45,194 nt of DNA from CALLPQ01 sp039819545 (GCA_039819545.1 JBCBRS010000023.1:1-45194), one strand, 5' to 3'. Counted from the stretch's first letter, positions 34,721-43,842 are shown. Program-made: numbers and translations. Notes: generated from the letters alone by a model not told the origin.

Positions 34721-36127
34721 TCAAATATGCAGGGCATGGCCCAGGGTGCGCAGGGCCGCTTCCTGAAAAGCCTCACTTTGTGTGGGGTGCGCGTGAATTG
34801 TTCCAGCGATATCTTCCAGGCAGGCACCCATTTCTATGGCGAGGGCAAAACTAGCGGAAAGTTCGGCGACCCCGCCTCCCACGGCCTGAATACCGAGAAC
34901 GAGGTGATTGTCCGCCCGCGCGATAATCCGTACAAAGCCGTCTTCAGCCTCCATGGTCATGGCGCGGCCATTGGCCGTAAAGGGGAAAACGTTGGTGATC
35001 GTCTTAGCGCCTTCCACCGCCATCTCAGTACGCGCCTCGTCGGGGGACAAACCCGCTGAAACAACTTCCGGATCGGTGAAACAGATGGCAGGGATGACGC
35101 GCTTGTCCCAGGTGCGTGGCGTACCGGCAATAATTTCGGCGGTCATTTCCCCTTGCGCGATGGCGCGGTGAGCAAGCATGGGCTCGCCCGTCACATCGCC
35201 GATGGCCCAGACACCGCGCATGGAGGTTTTGCACTTGTTATCAATGGCAATGAACGGACCGTCCATCGTCAGGTCCAGCCCATCCAGACCAAAACCGTCG
35301 GTTGCCGGCGCCCGCCCGACGGTCACCAGGATTTTATCCGCTGCAATCTTGTCCGCTTCACCGGACTTATCCTCAACCAGCAGCTTCTGCTTATGCTCTG
35401 TCAGGCCTTTTGCCTTCGTCTGCAGTTGAACATCGACGCCAAGCGATTTCAGCCGCGCCATGACAGGTTTCGTCAGTTCACGGTCATAGTGGGGCAGGAT
35501 CCGGTCCGCAGCTTCAATAATGGTCACCTTTGCGCCCAGTTTTGCATAGGCGGTACCCAGCTCCAACCCAATATAACCGCCGCCGATCACCGCCAGCCGG
35601 TCGGGCACATCTGTTAAATCGAGGGCTTGGGTGGAAGAGATCACCTTGCTCCCAAATGGCAAGAATGGCAGCTCCACCGGCGATGAGCCGGTTGCAATGA
35701 GAAGGTTCTGTGTACGAATAATTTCTTCACCAGCATCCGTCGTAACACGGACGGTTTTGCCATCAATGATCTGTGCTTCGCCTATGATCAGGGTGGCTTT
35801 CGCTTTTCGGATCAGCCCATCAACACCTGTATTGAGTCGCGCGACGATCGAATTTTTCCATCCGACGGTTTTTTCCAAATCAATGACGGGGGCGCTGGCC
35901 GAAATTCCCGTGGGCGCGCCATTGGCGTAGTGGCGGGCCGTGGCAAAATCATTCGCCACATGGATCAACGCTTTGGATGGGATACACCCCACATTCAGGC
36001 AGGTGCCACCCGGCTTTTGCCGATCCACAATGATGGTTTCAACACCAAGCTGACCGGCACGGATCGCCGCCGCATAGCCGCCGGGTCCGGCCCCGATAAT
36101 CAGGAGTTTACACGAACGCTCTTTCAT
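34721..36127 (-). CDS. lpdA: Dihydrolipoyl dehydrogenase (E3)
   Basis: Reoxidises the lipoyl arms of the E2 subunit with NAD+. The 468 residues include the FAD motif LLIIGAGPGGYAAAIRAGQLG, the redox disulfide in GGTCLNVGCIPSKALI (Cys43, Cys48), the NAD motif VIGGGYIGLELG and the active-site HPTQSE (His447, Glu452). The pairing with the genes before it makes it the E3 of the branched-chain complex. The start at 36127 lies 12 nt behind the E2 stop. It is the last gene of the operon and converges with the SDR. Confidence 0.96.
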   Translation of the reverse strand: MKERSCKLLIIGAGPGGYAAAIRAGQLGVETIIVDRQKPGGTCLNVGCIPSKALIHVANDFATARHYANGAPTGISASAPVIDLEKTVGWKNSIVARLNTGVDGLIRKAKATLIIGEAQIIDGKTVRVTTDAGEEIIRTQNLLIATGSSPVELPFLPFGSKVISSTQALDLTDVPDRLAVIGGGYIGLELGTAYAKLGAKVTIIEAADRILPHYDRELTKPVMARLKSLGVDVQLQTKAKGLTEHKQKLLVEDKSGEADKIAADKILVTVGRAPATDGFGLDGLDLTMDGPFIAIDNKCKTSMRGVWAIGDVTGEPMLAHRAIAQGEMTAEIIAGTPRTWDKRVIPAICFTDPEVVSAGLSPDEARTEMAVEGAKTITNVFPFTANGRAMTMEAEDGFVRIIARADNHLVLGIQAVGGGVAELSASFALAIEMGACLEDIAGTIHAHPTQSEAFQEAALRTLGHALHI

Positions 36128-36139
36128 AACCGGTCGGCC

Positions 36140-37540
36140 TTATTCATCGATAAAAATTTCCGCAGGGGATTCAAGTAGACCTTTGATCCGTTGGATAAAG
36201 ACAGCGCAATCCCATCCATCAATCACCCGGTGATCAAAACTTGACGACAGGTTCATGATTTTTCTGGGTACGAATTGCGTCCCATCCCAAACGGGTTTTG
36301 TTTGCATCTTGTTCACCCCGACAATCGCCACCTCCGGATGGTTGATCACGGGCGTCGTCACAATCCCGCCCATGGCACCCAGTGAGGTGATGGTGATGGT
36401 CGATCCGCTTAACTCTTCACGCGATGCAGTACCAGTCTTGGCCGCATCGGCGAGCCGTGCAACTTCCGCTGCGCAGTCCCACAAGGAGCGCGCCTCCACA
36501 TGGCGGACCACCGGGACCATCAGCCCATTGGGCGTCTGTGCAGCAACACCCATGTGCAAGGCGTCATGCCGGCGAATTATACCCGCTTCATCATCATAAA
36601 GACTATTCACCTGCGGTGTATCGGCAACTGCCTTTTCCATAGCTTTCATCAAGAACGGCAAAAGGGTCAGCTTTGGCTGATCATCACGGCGATTTGCATT
36701 GAGACGGGTGCGCAAATCTTCCAGCGCGGTAAGGTCGATCTCATCCACATAGGTAATGTGTGGTATACGGCTTTTTGAGATGCTCATCTTGTCGGCAATC
36801 TTGCGCCGCAACCCGATCATGGGGATTTCTTCGACGCCGTTTCGCGGGCTGCGCAGGCGTTGGCGGACATCCTGGCCCCGGCCACTCCCGTTAGCCGCCC
36901 CGACATTGGCGAAGACAGCGTCAAGGTCACCATGGGTAATCCGACCTGCGGGTCCCGATCCCGCAACCCGGCGCAAATCAAGACCGCCTTCGCGGGCGCG
37001 CTGGCGCACTGCCGGTGCTGCGAGGGGTTTTTGCCCCTCCGGGCGCGGTGCGCTTATTTGCGCTCCTGCTATTGCGCGCGCGGTTGACTGTATGGCCGCC
37101 ACAGGCGCCCGTGGCACTGACGGGCGATCTGGTTGATCGCTTGTTTGCGCTTTTGCGCTTGCACTGTTAACGCCTGACACGGCCGTGCCGTTGAGCGGGT
37201 TTGCTGCACCGTTTACAGGTCTTGCTTCTTCTTTTGCGGCCTCACCAGCCTTTATATCATTCGTGGCCAGATCATCATCACTGTCGCCGTTGCCCTCACC
37301 TTCCACATCAAGGCGGATCAGGGCAGAGCCCACAGGAATAACATCCCCAATCTTGCCACCGCGCCAGATAATCTTGCCGTCCACCGGCGAGGGAATTTCA
37401 ACGGTTGCCTTGTCGGTCATCACGGCGGCGAGAACATCGTCTTCGCGCACATTCTGGCCCTCATCGACCATCCACTCCACCAACTCGGCTTCGGCAACGC
37501 CCTCGCCCACGTCGGGTAATTTGATTGTGAATTGCCCCAT
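36140..37540 (-). CDS. bkdB: Branched-chain 2-oxoacid dehydrogenase E2 (dihydrolipoyl acyltransferase)
   Basis: Forms the core of the complex and transfers the acyl group to CoA. 466 residues: one lipoyl domain with Lys44 in MTDKATVEIPSP, an Ala/Pro/Gln-rich linker, a peripheral-subunit-binding domain (LAAPAVRQRAREGGLDLRRVAGSGPAGRITHGDL) and the catalytic domain ending in SFDHRVIDG, with catalytic His437. The PSPVDGKIIWRGGKIGDVIPVGSALIRLDV segment favours branched-chain over pyruvate type. The ATG at 37540 overlaps the E1-beta stop by one base (TAATG), showing translational coupling; upstream in-frame residues are not used. Confidence 0.94.
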   Translation of the reverse strand: MGQFTIKLPDVGEGVAEAELVEWMVDEGQNVREDDVLAAVMTDKATVEIPSPVDGKIIWRGGKIGDVIPVGSALIRLDVEGEGNGDSDDDLATNDIKAGEAAKEEARPVNGAANPLNGTAVSGVNSASAKAQTSDQPDRPSVPRAPVAAIQSTARAIAGAQISAPRPEGQKPLAAPAVRQRAREGGLDLRRVAGSGPAGRITHGDLDAVFANVGAANGSGRGQDVRQRLRSPRNGVEEIPMIGLRRKIADKMSISKSRIPHITYVDEIDLTALEDLRTRLNANRRDDQPKLTLLPFLMKAMEKAVADTPQVNSLYDDEAGIIRRHDALHMGVAAQTPNGLMVPVVRHVEARSLWDCAAEVARLADAAKTGTASREELSGSTITITSLGAMGGIVTTPVINHPEVAIVGVNKMQTKPVWDGTQFVPRKIMNLSSSFDHRVIDGWDCAVFIQRIKGLLESPAEIFIDE

Positions 37541-38556
37541 TACGCCGCCTCCATGACCTGGGTCAGCGCCTCGCCCACCCTGTCCGGGCCAGGAAAATAG
37601 GCCCATTCCTGCGCGTGGGGATAGGGCGTGTCCCACCCAGCGACACGGGCAATCGGCGCTTCCAGATGATAGAAGCAGGCTTCTTGTATCTGCGCCGATA
37701 ATTCAGCACCAAAGCCCGACGTCTTCGTCGCCTCATGAACCACAACACAGCGCCCTGTCTTTTTGACTGAGGCAATGATAGTTTCAACATCGAGCGGGAG
37801 AAGCGTGCGCAAATCGATGACTTCTGCATCGACACCCGTCGCGGCCGCCGCATCAAGCGCCACATAAACCATGGTGCCATAGGTCAAAACCGTAACGGCA
37901 GAACCAGATCGACGGATTGCCGCCTTGCCCAGCGGTTCGGTGTAATACCCTTCCGGCACCTCACCCAGTTCATGCTTTGACCATGGGGTCACAGGCCGGT
38001 CATGGTGACCGTCAAACGGGCCGTTATAAAGCCGTTTTGGCTCCAGAAAGATAACCGGGTCATCATCTTCGATTGCCGATATCAACAACCCTTTTGCATC
38101 GTACGGGTTACACGGGATAACAGTCTTGAGCCCCGTCACATGCGTGAATAACGCCTCAGGGCTTTGGCTATGGGTTTGCCCGCCAAAAATTCCGCCGCCC
38201 GTTGGCATACGGATCACAAGCGGCGCCGTAAAATCACCATTGGAACGATACCGGATACGCGAGGCTTCTTGAGTTATTTGATCATAGGCGGGATACATAT
38301 AATCCGCAAACTGAATTTCTACACAAGGGCGCAGACCGTTCGCCGCCATACCCACGGCGGCACCCACAATACCGCTCTCGCTAATCGGTGCATCGAAACA
38401 GCGGGCCTTGCCATATTTCTTTTGCAGCCCAGCAGTACAGCGAAAGACGCCGCCAAAATAGCCCACATCCTCGCCAAAGACGATCACCCGTTCGTCCCGG
38501 TCCATCATCACATCCATGGCGCTGCGCAGCGCCTCAATCATCGTCATACGCGCCAT
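37540..38556 (-). CDS. bkdA2: Branched-chain 2-oxoacid dehydrogenase E1 beta
   Basis: With E1 alpha it decarboxylates the keto acids of Val, Leu and Ile. 338 residues with RVIVFGEDVGYFGGVFRCTAGLQKKYG, APISESGIVGAAVGMAANGLRPCVEIQFADYMYPAYDQI and the conserved RMPTGGGIFGGQTHSQSPEALFTHVTGLK; the EDVGYFGGVFR and HSQSPEA pieces are characteristic of 2-oxoisovalerate E1 beta. The ATG at 38556 lies 3 nt behind the E1-alpha stop codon. Confidence 0.95.
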   Translation of the reverse strand: MARMTMIEALRSAMDVMMDRDERVIVFGEDVGYFGGVFRCTAGLQKKYGKARCFDAPISESGIVGAAVGMAANGLRPCVEIQFADYMYPAYDQITQEASRIRYRSNGDFTAPLVIRMPTGGGIFGGQTHSQSPEALFTHVTGLKTVIPCNPYDAKGLLISAIEDDDPVIFLEPKRLYNGPFDGHHDRPVTPWSKHELGEVPEGYYTEPLGKAAIRRSGSAVTVLTYGTMVYVALDAAAATGVDAEVIDLRTLLPLDVETIIASVKKTGRCVVVHEATKTSGFGAELSAQIQEACFYHLEAPIARVAGWDTPYPHAQEWAYFPGPDRVGEALTQVMEAA

Positions 38557-38559
38557 GGG

Positions 38560-39795
38560 TTATACTCCCGCTTGCTGGCGTTGGCGGCGCAAATGCTCGG
38601 GCATGTCTTCAAACACATCCTCGAACATTGCAGCCGCGGACAAACCATTGTCATTGTGCAGGGTCCCGTTCTTTTCAGCTGCTTTCTGGGTAAGCGCGAT
38701 CTCGCTGTCGATCTCGCTTTGCGCCTGGGTATGGCGCGCCTCTGACCATAAATCACGGGCGATCAGATGCTGCTTTAGCCGCTCAATAGGATCACCCAAT
38801 GGCCAGGCCGTAAATTCTTCTTTTGGTCTGTATGCAGAGGGATCATCGGAGGTTGAGTGGCCGCCCGCGCGATAGGTGACATGTTCGATCAGTGTCGGAC
38901 CGAGATTTTGGCGTGCACGCTCCGCTGCCCACCGGGCCGCCGCGAATACGGCCAGATAGTCATTACCATCAACGCGCAACGCCGGGATGCCAAACCCCAA
39001 TGCACGGGCAGCAAGGGTGCCGCCTTTCCCGACCGCGATGCCCTGAAATGTGGAGATTGCCCATTGATTATTGACAACATTCAAGATCACAGGCGCCTGG
39101 TACGTGGAGGCGAAAACAAGGGCCGAGTGGAAATCGGATTCTGCCGTCGAGCCATCGCCGATCCACCCTGCGGCAATGGCGGTGTCCCCTTTGATGGCTG
39201 AGGCCATGGCCCAGCCCACGGCCTGAATGAACTGCGTTGCGAGATTACCGGAGACGGTAAAGAACCCGTGCTCTTTTGAGGAATAAAGAACCGGCAACTG
39301 GCGCCCGCGTAATGGATCTTCCCGATTGGAATAGATTTGGTTCATCATGGTCTCAAGCGGATAATCCGAAGACAGAAGAAGCCCTTGCTGGCGATAGGTG
39401 GGGAAATTCATATCCCCTCTCCGCATGGCCTTGGCAAAGGCACAGGCAATCGCCTCTTCACCCAGTGCCTGCATGTAAAAAGAGGTTTTGCCCTGACGCT
39501 GTGCCATGAGCATACGCGCATCGAACGCCCGCACGCGCATCATGTCACGAAGGCCGGTGATCAACTGGTCGTCGCCCGGGGCATGGCCCGCCCACTCACC
39601 CACTGCCGCCCCATCACGGTTCAGGACCCTAATGATCGAATAAGCATGATCGCGAATGGTCGCCGGGTCGGCGGTAACCGGCGGGCGCGTCACGCAACCC
39701 GCTTGGGGCACGACAAAATCACTAAAATCCGGCGTGTCGCCCGGTCGACATTTCGGCTCGGGCACCCGAAGGCGCAGCGGTGTTGGGTCAGTCAT
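38560..39795 (-). CDS. bkdA1: Branched-chain 2-oxoacid dehydrogenase E1 alpha
   Basis: 411 residues. The thiamine diphosphate motif GDG (213-215) to NN (242-243) is intact: WIGDGSTAESDFH to VVNNQWAIST. RQGKTSFYMQALGEEAIACAFAKAMRRGDMNFPTYRQQGLLL and HVTYRAGGHSTSDDPSAYRP are the branched-chain type. The ATG at 39795 has AAGGGA about 6 nt upstream and gives MTDPTPLRLRVPEPK; the frame stays open to 39999, but that extension has no family character. It is the promoter-proximal gene of a four-gene operon for the complete complex. Confidence 0.94.
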   Translation of the reverse strand: MTDPTPLRLRVPEPKCRPGDTPDFSDFVVPQAGCVTRPPVTADPATIRDHAYSIIRVLNRDGAAVGEWAGHAPGDDQLITGLRDMMRVRAFDARMLMAQRQGKTSFYMQALGEEAIACAFAKAMRRGDMNFPTYRQQGLLLSSDYPLETMMNQIYSNREDPLRGRQLPVLYSSKEHGFFTVSGNLATQFIQAVGWAMASAIKGDTAIAAGWIGDGSTAESDFHSALVFASTYQAPVILNVVNNQWAISTFQGIAVGKGGTLAARALGFGIPALRVDGNDYLAVFAAARWAAERARQNLGPTLIEHVTYRAGGHSTSDDPSAYRPKEEFTAWPLGDPIERLKQHLIARDLWSEARHTQAQSEIDSEIALTQKAAEKNGTLHNDNGLSAAAMFEDVFEDMPEHLRRQRQQAGV

Positions 39796-40510
39796 AGTTT
39801 CCCTTTGGTCCTTATACGCCTTATTGATCGGCGTTTTGGCAGCGTTTTTGTCCGCATCTTGATCCGGTTGGGTGGTTTGTCCGGCGCCCCGGGAAAAAGT
39901 ATTTGTCTTCAGCCGAAAAAACAGCGTGGAATAGACGGTGGCGGCATCCACATGGGCAGGGGAAAAGGCGAGCGACGCCATGGTAATCCTTCCTCTCATG
40001 GCTGCATATTATGGCCATGCGCTTAACATACCGCATTCTTGCCACTTTGGTGCGGCGCTGTTTCTGGCCCGTCAAGGGGTCAGCCAGATCGTTCAAAATG
40101 CTCGATAAATATGCGGGTCGGGCCTTAAAAGTTTGCTCATTTCGACGAAAAATTGCGCTGGCTCGATGCCGAACGACCGCCCATGCGGGCCCCCTCCTTC
40201 CTGTTGCACCGCAGCACCGTTCAACCTCCGGGGGAACCGCGCCAGCCAGGCGCATTAACGGCGTGTAAAGACCTTTTAACACGCTATTGCCAACGGCAGT
40301 CTTTGGAGGTGCCGGGTGAAACGCGGCTAGCCAATTCCCCCAGGCTCACATTTTCAATCCGTCTCAAGATGGTTTCGCGATGGCACCCGGCGCTCCGGGT
40401 TTGTCGTTTAGGCGCACCCTTTCAATTGGTATGGCTTCCTTCACTATATCGAAATCACCGGCCCTAACCTTTACCGCAGGTCTCGCGCACAGTATGACTG
40501 CGACGGATAT
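39796..40510. other. Intergenic region upstream of the bkd operon and tRNA-Gly
   Basis: About 715 nt with no supported gene. It should hold the bkd promoter (minus) and the tRNA-Gly promoter (plus). A perfect 6-bp hairpin ACCCGG-CGCT-CCGGGT (40385-40400) is followed on the plus strand by a T-rich stretch and resembles a weak terminator. No bkdR (Lrp-type) gene is present here. Open frames in it carry Cys/Arg-rich low-complexity peptides and look spurious. Confidence 0.4.
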
Positions 40511-40584
40511 GCGGGTGTAGCTCAATGGTAGAGCAGCAGCTTCCCAAGCTAAAGACGAGGGTTCGATTCCCTTCACCCGCTCCA
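40511..40584 (+). tRNA. tRNA-Gly (CCC anticodon)
   Basis: Acceptor GCGGGTG/CACCCGC, D arm GCTC/GAGC, anticodon loop TTCCCAA with anticodon CCC, T arm GAGGG-TTCGATT-CCCTT, discriminator T and encoded CCA; 74 nt. The anticodon stem is GCAGC/GCTAA: only three inner pairs form, because positions 27-43 (G-A) and 28-42 (C-A) are mismatched. The rest is normal, so it is annotated as a tRNA. Confidence 0.93.
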
Positions 40585-40637
40585 CCGCTCACAAAATTTC
40601 CCATGACGCTCACAACAAGGAACAGGCCGGAAAGTCT

Positions 40638-41855
40638 ATGCTGACATCGCTCAGAAAGATTGGCCCCGGTGCGCTTGTGGCGGCAGCCTTTGTGGGACCA
40701 GGAACGGTCACGGCCTGCACACTCGCCGGTGCGGGGTATGGCTACGCGCTTCTTTGGGCGCTGGTCTTTGCCACGATTGCCACCATCATCCTGCAGGAGA
40801 TGACGGCGCGTCTCGGCCTTGTGACAGGCAGTGGTCTTGGCGCGATGTTGCGGGCCCGCGCTGGCCACCCCATCCTCAAGGCACTCATGATCGGCCTTGT
40901 GGGGACGGCCCTTTACGCTGGCAACGCAGCCTATGAAGCGGGTAACCTTGCTGGCGCGGCTTTGGGGGTCGAGGCAATTGCTGGCGGTGGGCGCGGTGTT
41001 TTTTCGGCGGCGATTATCGGGGTCACCCTCAGCGCAGGTGCGCTGTTGATCAGTGGGCGGTACCGCCTAATAGAAGGTATACTGATCACCCTTGTGACGA
41101 TCATGGGTCTTGCGTTTCTGATCAGCTTTCTGGTTGTACGCCCGGACCTTGGCTTGTTTTTCAAGGGGCTTTTCACCGTCACGATTCCGTCCAACAGTCT
41201 GCTGACCGTTATCGCGCTGATCGGGACAACCATTGTGCCCTATAACCTTTTTCTCCATGCCGCCGCCGTCAAAGCGCGCTTTCACTCGGCAGACCAGCTG
41301 AGTGACGCACGCACTGATACGGTTCTGTCCGTGGGGTTCGGGGGGGTGATCACAATTTTGATCCTCGCCACCGCTGCAGCCAGTTTTTTTGGTCAAGCCA
41401 GTGAAATCACAAATGCCGCCGACATGGCGCAGCAGTTGGAGCCAGCGCTCGGCCCCCTTGCAAACTATGTTCTGGGCACGGGGTTGCTGGCGGCCGGGTT
41501 GTCCAGCGCCATTACCGCGCCTCTCGCCACCAGCTTTGCGATTACAGAAATACTGCGCCTACGGACGACACCCGATGGACCCGCGTTTCGGCTAATATTC
41601 GCAAGCGTGCTTTTCGTCGGCGCAGGGCTTGCCCTTTTGAAGATCAAGCCCTTGACGATTATCCTCTTTGCGCAATTTGCCAATGGCCTCCTCCTGCCCA
41701 TCATCGCCATCGCGCTCCTCGTGGTGATGAATGATCGTCAAACCCTCGGCTCTCACACAAATGGCCTCCTCGCCAACATAGCCGGTCTGGTGGTGGTCAG
41801 CGTAAGCCTCGGCCTAGGCGCCAGACTGATCCTACGCGCTATCGGGGTAATTTGA
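40638..41855 (+). CDS. Nramp-family divalent metal transporter with altered binding motifs
   Basis: 405 residues with about eleven membrane helices of the Nramp/LeuT fold, recognised from GAGYGYALLWALVFATIATIILQEMTARLGLVTG and the helix-6 region. The metal-site motifs differ: the helix-1 DPGN motif reads GPGT (residues 20-23) and the helix-6 MPHN motif reads VPYN (200-203), so Asp, Asn, Met and His are all replaced. The substrate may therefore not be Mn2+ or Fe2+, as in the Nramp-related Mg2+ and Al3+ transporters. The ATG at 40638 follows a GGAAAG sequence. It sits 53 nt behind tRNA-Gly and immediately before the mobilisation module. Confidence 0.88.
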   Translation: MLTSLRKIGPGALVAAAFVGPGTVTACTLAGAGYGYALLWALVFATIATIILQEMTARLGLVTGSGLGAMLRARAGHPILKALMIGLVGTALYAGNAAYEAGNLAGAALGVEAIAGGGRGVFSAAIIGVTLSAGALLISGRYRLIEGILITLVTIMGLAFLISFLVVRPDLGLFFKGLFTVTIPSNSLLTVIALIGTTIVPYNLFLHAAAVKARFHSADQLSDARTDTVLSVGFGGVITILILATAAASFFGQASEITNAADMAQQLEPALGPLANYVLGTGLLAAGLSSAITAPLATSFAITEILRLRTTPDGPAFRLIFASVLFVGAGLALLKIKPLTIILFAQFANGLLLPIIAIALLVVMNDRQTLGSHTNGLLANIAGLVVVSVSLGLGARLILRAIGVI

Positions 41856-41965
41856 GGTTTAGAAGAAGACTAGGTCGCTTTATCCTTGTACGGCGTTTGC
41901 GCAGACAACGCCCGGGACCAGCCCGCGAATTAGGCCTCTTCATCATTGACGAACATGAAAGAAAA

Positions 41966-42097
41966 ATGGTGGGCCTTGATCCCCACCTCTCGAACCAATT
42001 TATTGATATATTGCAGGAATGGGAAGCGGTTCTTCAAGACGTTGAAGGCGCGAAGGAACTTGTTTCCACAAGTGAATTCGGGGGGCCGGAACTATGA
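41966..42097 (+). CDS. Small hypothetical protein before mobC
   Basis: The frame is open from the Nramp stop codon onward (a TTG at 41852), but the best start is ATG at 41966, giving about 43 residues: MVGLDPHLSNQFIDILQEWEAVLQDVEGAKELV and a short tail. The sequence is amphipathic and helical. Its stop overlaps the mobC start as ATGA, a sign of real translation. It may instead be the 3' end of a longer gene cut at the junction with the Nramp gene. No family is recognised. Confidence 0.4.
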   Translation: MVGLDPHLSNQFIDILQEWEAVLQDVEGAKELVSTSEFGGPEL

Positions 42098-42549
42098 GTC
42101 ATCCCGAAAACCTTACAGCCGTCCAGTCATTCTCCCAGGCTTCGCAGCAAGACGCCCTTCGCAAACCAACGCGGCGAACGAGGCACAAATCGCGCCTTTC
42201 TGTTCATTTGGATGACGCGGAACGAAAGCATCTTGAACGCCTTGCCGGGTCACAGCCGCTGAGTGTTTATGTGCGTGACCGGTTGTTGGGCGATGCCGTC
42301 ATTTCCAAAAAGATCCGACCGAAAAAGAAGACTCGCACGCCAAAGGCGGATCAAGCTGCGGCGGCGCAACTCCTCGCCTCACTGGGGCAATCACGGCTTT
42401 CCACAAATCTCAATCAGATCGCAAAACTGGCGCATCAAGGCGCATTGCCCGTGACATCGGAACTGCAAGCCGAGTTTCACGATGCCTGTCTGGAAATCGC
42501 GTGGATGCGTCGAACTCTCGTCAAATCGCTGGGCATCAAAGATCAATGA
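42094..42549 (+). CDS. mobC: MobC-like relaxosome accessory protein
   Basis: The 151-residue basic protein has a ribbon-helix-helix-like segment (RLSVHLDDAERKHLERLAGSQPLSVYVRDRLLG, residues about 31-65) and a C-terminal helix LGQSRLSTNLNQIAKLAHQGALPVTSELQAEFHDACLEIAWMRRTLVKSLG, the MobC signature. Such proteins bind at oriT and help the relaxase nick. Overlaps by ATGA with both neighbours, so three genes are translationally linked. No oriT could be located by eye in the 240 nt upstream. Confidence 0.85.
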   Translation: MSHPENLTAVQSFSQASQQDALRKPTRRTRHKSRLSVHLDDAERKHLERLAGSQPLSVYVRDRLLGDAVISKKIRPKKKTRTPKADQAAAAQLLASLGQSRLSTNLNQIAKLAHQGALPVTSELQAEFHDACLEIAWMRRTLVKSLGIKDQ

Positions 42550-43808
42550 TCCTTGTTGGAAGCCAGCGCGGAGGTGCAAGGGATTTGGCCTTGCACCTCA
42601 TGAAGCCTGAGAACGAGCATATCGTCGTTCACGAAGTACGCGGTTTCGGATCGGATGATTTGGCGGAGGCCTTCACCGAAGCCTACGCCATTAGCCGTGG
42701 GATCAAATGCGAGAAGTTCCTATTCTCGCTATCGCTTAACCCGCCTAAAAATGAACAGGTCACCACCGAGGCGTTCGAGCATGCCATTGATCAGGCAGAG
42801 GAACGACTGGGATTGACGGGCCAACCCCGCGCCATCGTATTCCATGAAAAAGAGGGACGCCGACATGCGCATGCCGTGTGGTCACGCATCAATGCTGACA
42901 GCATGAAAGCGGTGCAACTGTCCTACACAAAAACGAAGCTCAATACCCTGGCGCGGGAGCTTTATCTCGAGCATGGCTGGCAAATGCCACAAGGGTTTGT
43001 CGATCCTTCACTGAAAGACCCGAGAAATTTTACCCTTGCTGAATGGCAACAAGCCAAACGCATTGGCAAAGACCCCCGCGCCATTAAGACCGCGTTTCAG
43101 GACGCATGGGCGATTTCCGACTCCCGTGCAGCATTTGCGCGGGCGTTAGAAGAGCGTGGCTATCACCTCGCACAAGGAAACCGGCGTAGCTACGTCGCGG
43201 TTGATTGCGATGGCGAAGTGCATTCCGTTGCCAGACGGGTTGGCATCAAAAACAAGGAAGTAAGGGAACGGCTGGGCAAAGAAAACGACTTGCCCATCGT
43301 TGATGACGTTAAAGCCCAGATCGCGCTGCAGATGCAATCGCGTATGGAGCAATTCGATCAATCCCTTTCAAATCAACTTAGCCGTAAGGAAGCCGAGTTT
43401 GAGCGCAGACGCGACGCCCTCGTCACGAGGCAAAAGTCAGAACGACAAGCGCTCTGCGAAAAACTGAATGCCCGCGAGCAAGAGGAAATCAAGATCCGGC
43501 AGGCCCGGTTCACCACCGGATTGCGAGGCGTCTGGGACAAGTTGCGCGGTCATCACAAGCGCATCCGACAACAAAATGAGCGTGAGGCTTTTGAGTCTCT
43601 CAAACGCGATCAGGCTTTGAAAGATCAGCTGACCTTCCGGCATATCGACGAACGCCAGCGGCTCACTTCCATGAAGTTGCGCATGCGAGAAACCTTCGAG
43701 CGCCAACGACAGGACATTTCCGCCGACCGTCGCAGATTTGCTGAACAAGCAAAGATTAGACGGGAACACGAAGTCGATCAATTGCCTCGCGGTCCTACGA
43801 TTGGCTGA
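42546..43808 (+). CDS. Relaxase/mobilisation nuclease
   Basis: 420 residues. The N-terminal nuclease (about 1-190) has the three-histidine metal motif with His100, His107 and His109 (HEKEGRRHAHAVWSR) and the SLNPP stretch of the relaxase family. There is no Tyr near the usual N-terminal position; the first Tyr is at residue 47, so a different nucleophile may be used or the branch differs. The C-terminal half (about 265-420) is a long charged coiled coil rich in Arg, Glu and Gln. The ATG at 42546 overlaps the mobC stop (ATGA). It nicks oriT for transfer by a helper conjugation system; none is encoded in this window. Confidence 0.85.
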   Translation: MILVGSQRGGARDLALHLMKPENEHIVVHEVRGFGSDDLAEAFTEAYAISRGIKCEKFLFSLSLNPPKNEQVTTEAFEHAIDQAEERLGLTGQPRAIVFHEKEGRRHAHAVWSRINADSMKAVQLSYTKTKLNTLARELYLEHGWQMPQGFVDPSLKDPRNFTLAEWQQAKRIGKDPRAIKTAFQDAWAISDSRAAFARALEERGYHLAQGNRRSYVAVDCDGEVHSVARRVGIKNKEVRERLGKENDLPIVDDVKAQIALQMQSRMEQFDQSLSNQLSRKEAEFERRRDALVTRQKSERQALCEKLNAREQEEIKIRQARFTTGLRGVWDKLRGHHKRIRQQNEREAFESLKRDQALKDQLTFRHIDERQRLTSMKLRMRETFERQRQDISADRRRFAEQAKIRREHEVDQLPRGPTIG

Positions 43809-43842
43809 ACGTGGGCAATCATAACGTTTTCACGAAAGCAAA

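Noticed and set aside
39796..39999. N-terminal extension of E1 alpha
   Set aside because: The frame is open but the residues do not fit the family; the ATG at 39795 has a good Shine-Dalgarno.
39821..40282. 153-codon minus-strand frame upstream of the bkd operon
   Set aside because: Cys/Arg-rich low-complexity peptide, no family character, overlaps the leader of E1 alpha.
41852..41965. TTG-started extension of the small frame before mobC
   Set aside because: It begins on the Nramp stop codon with no ribosome-binding site and is very Arg-rich; kept only as a possible remnant.
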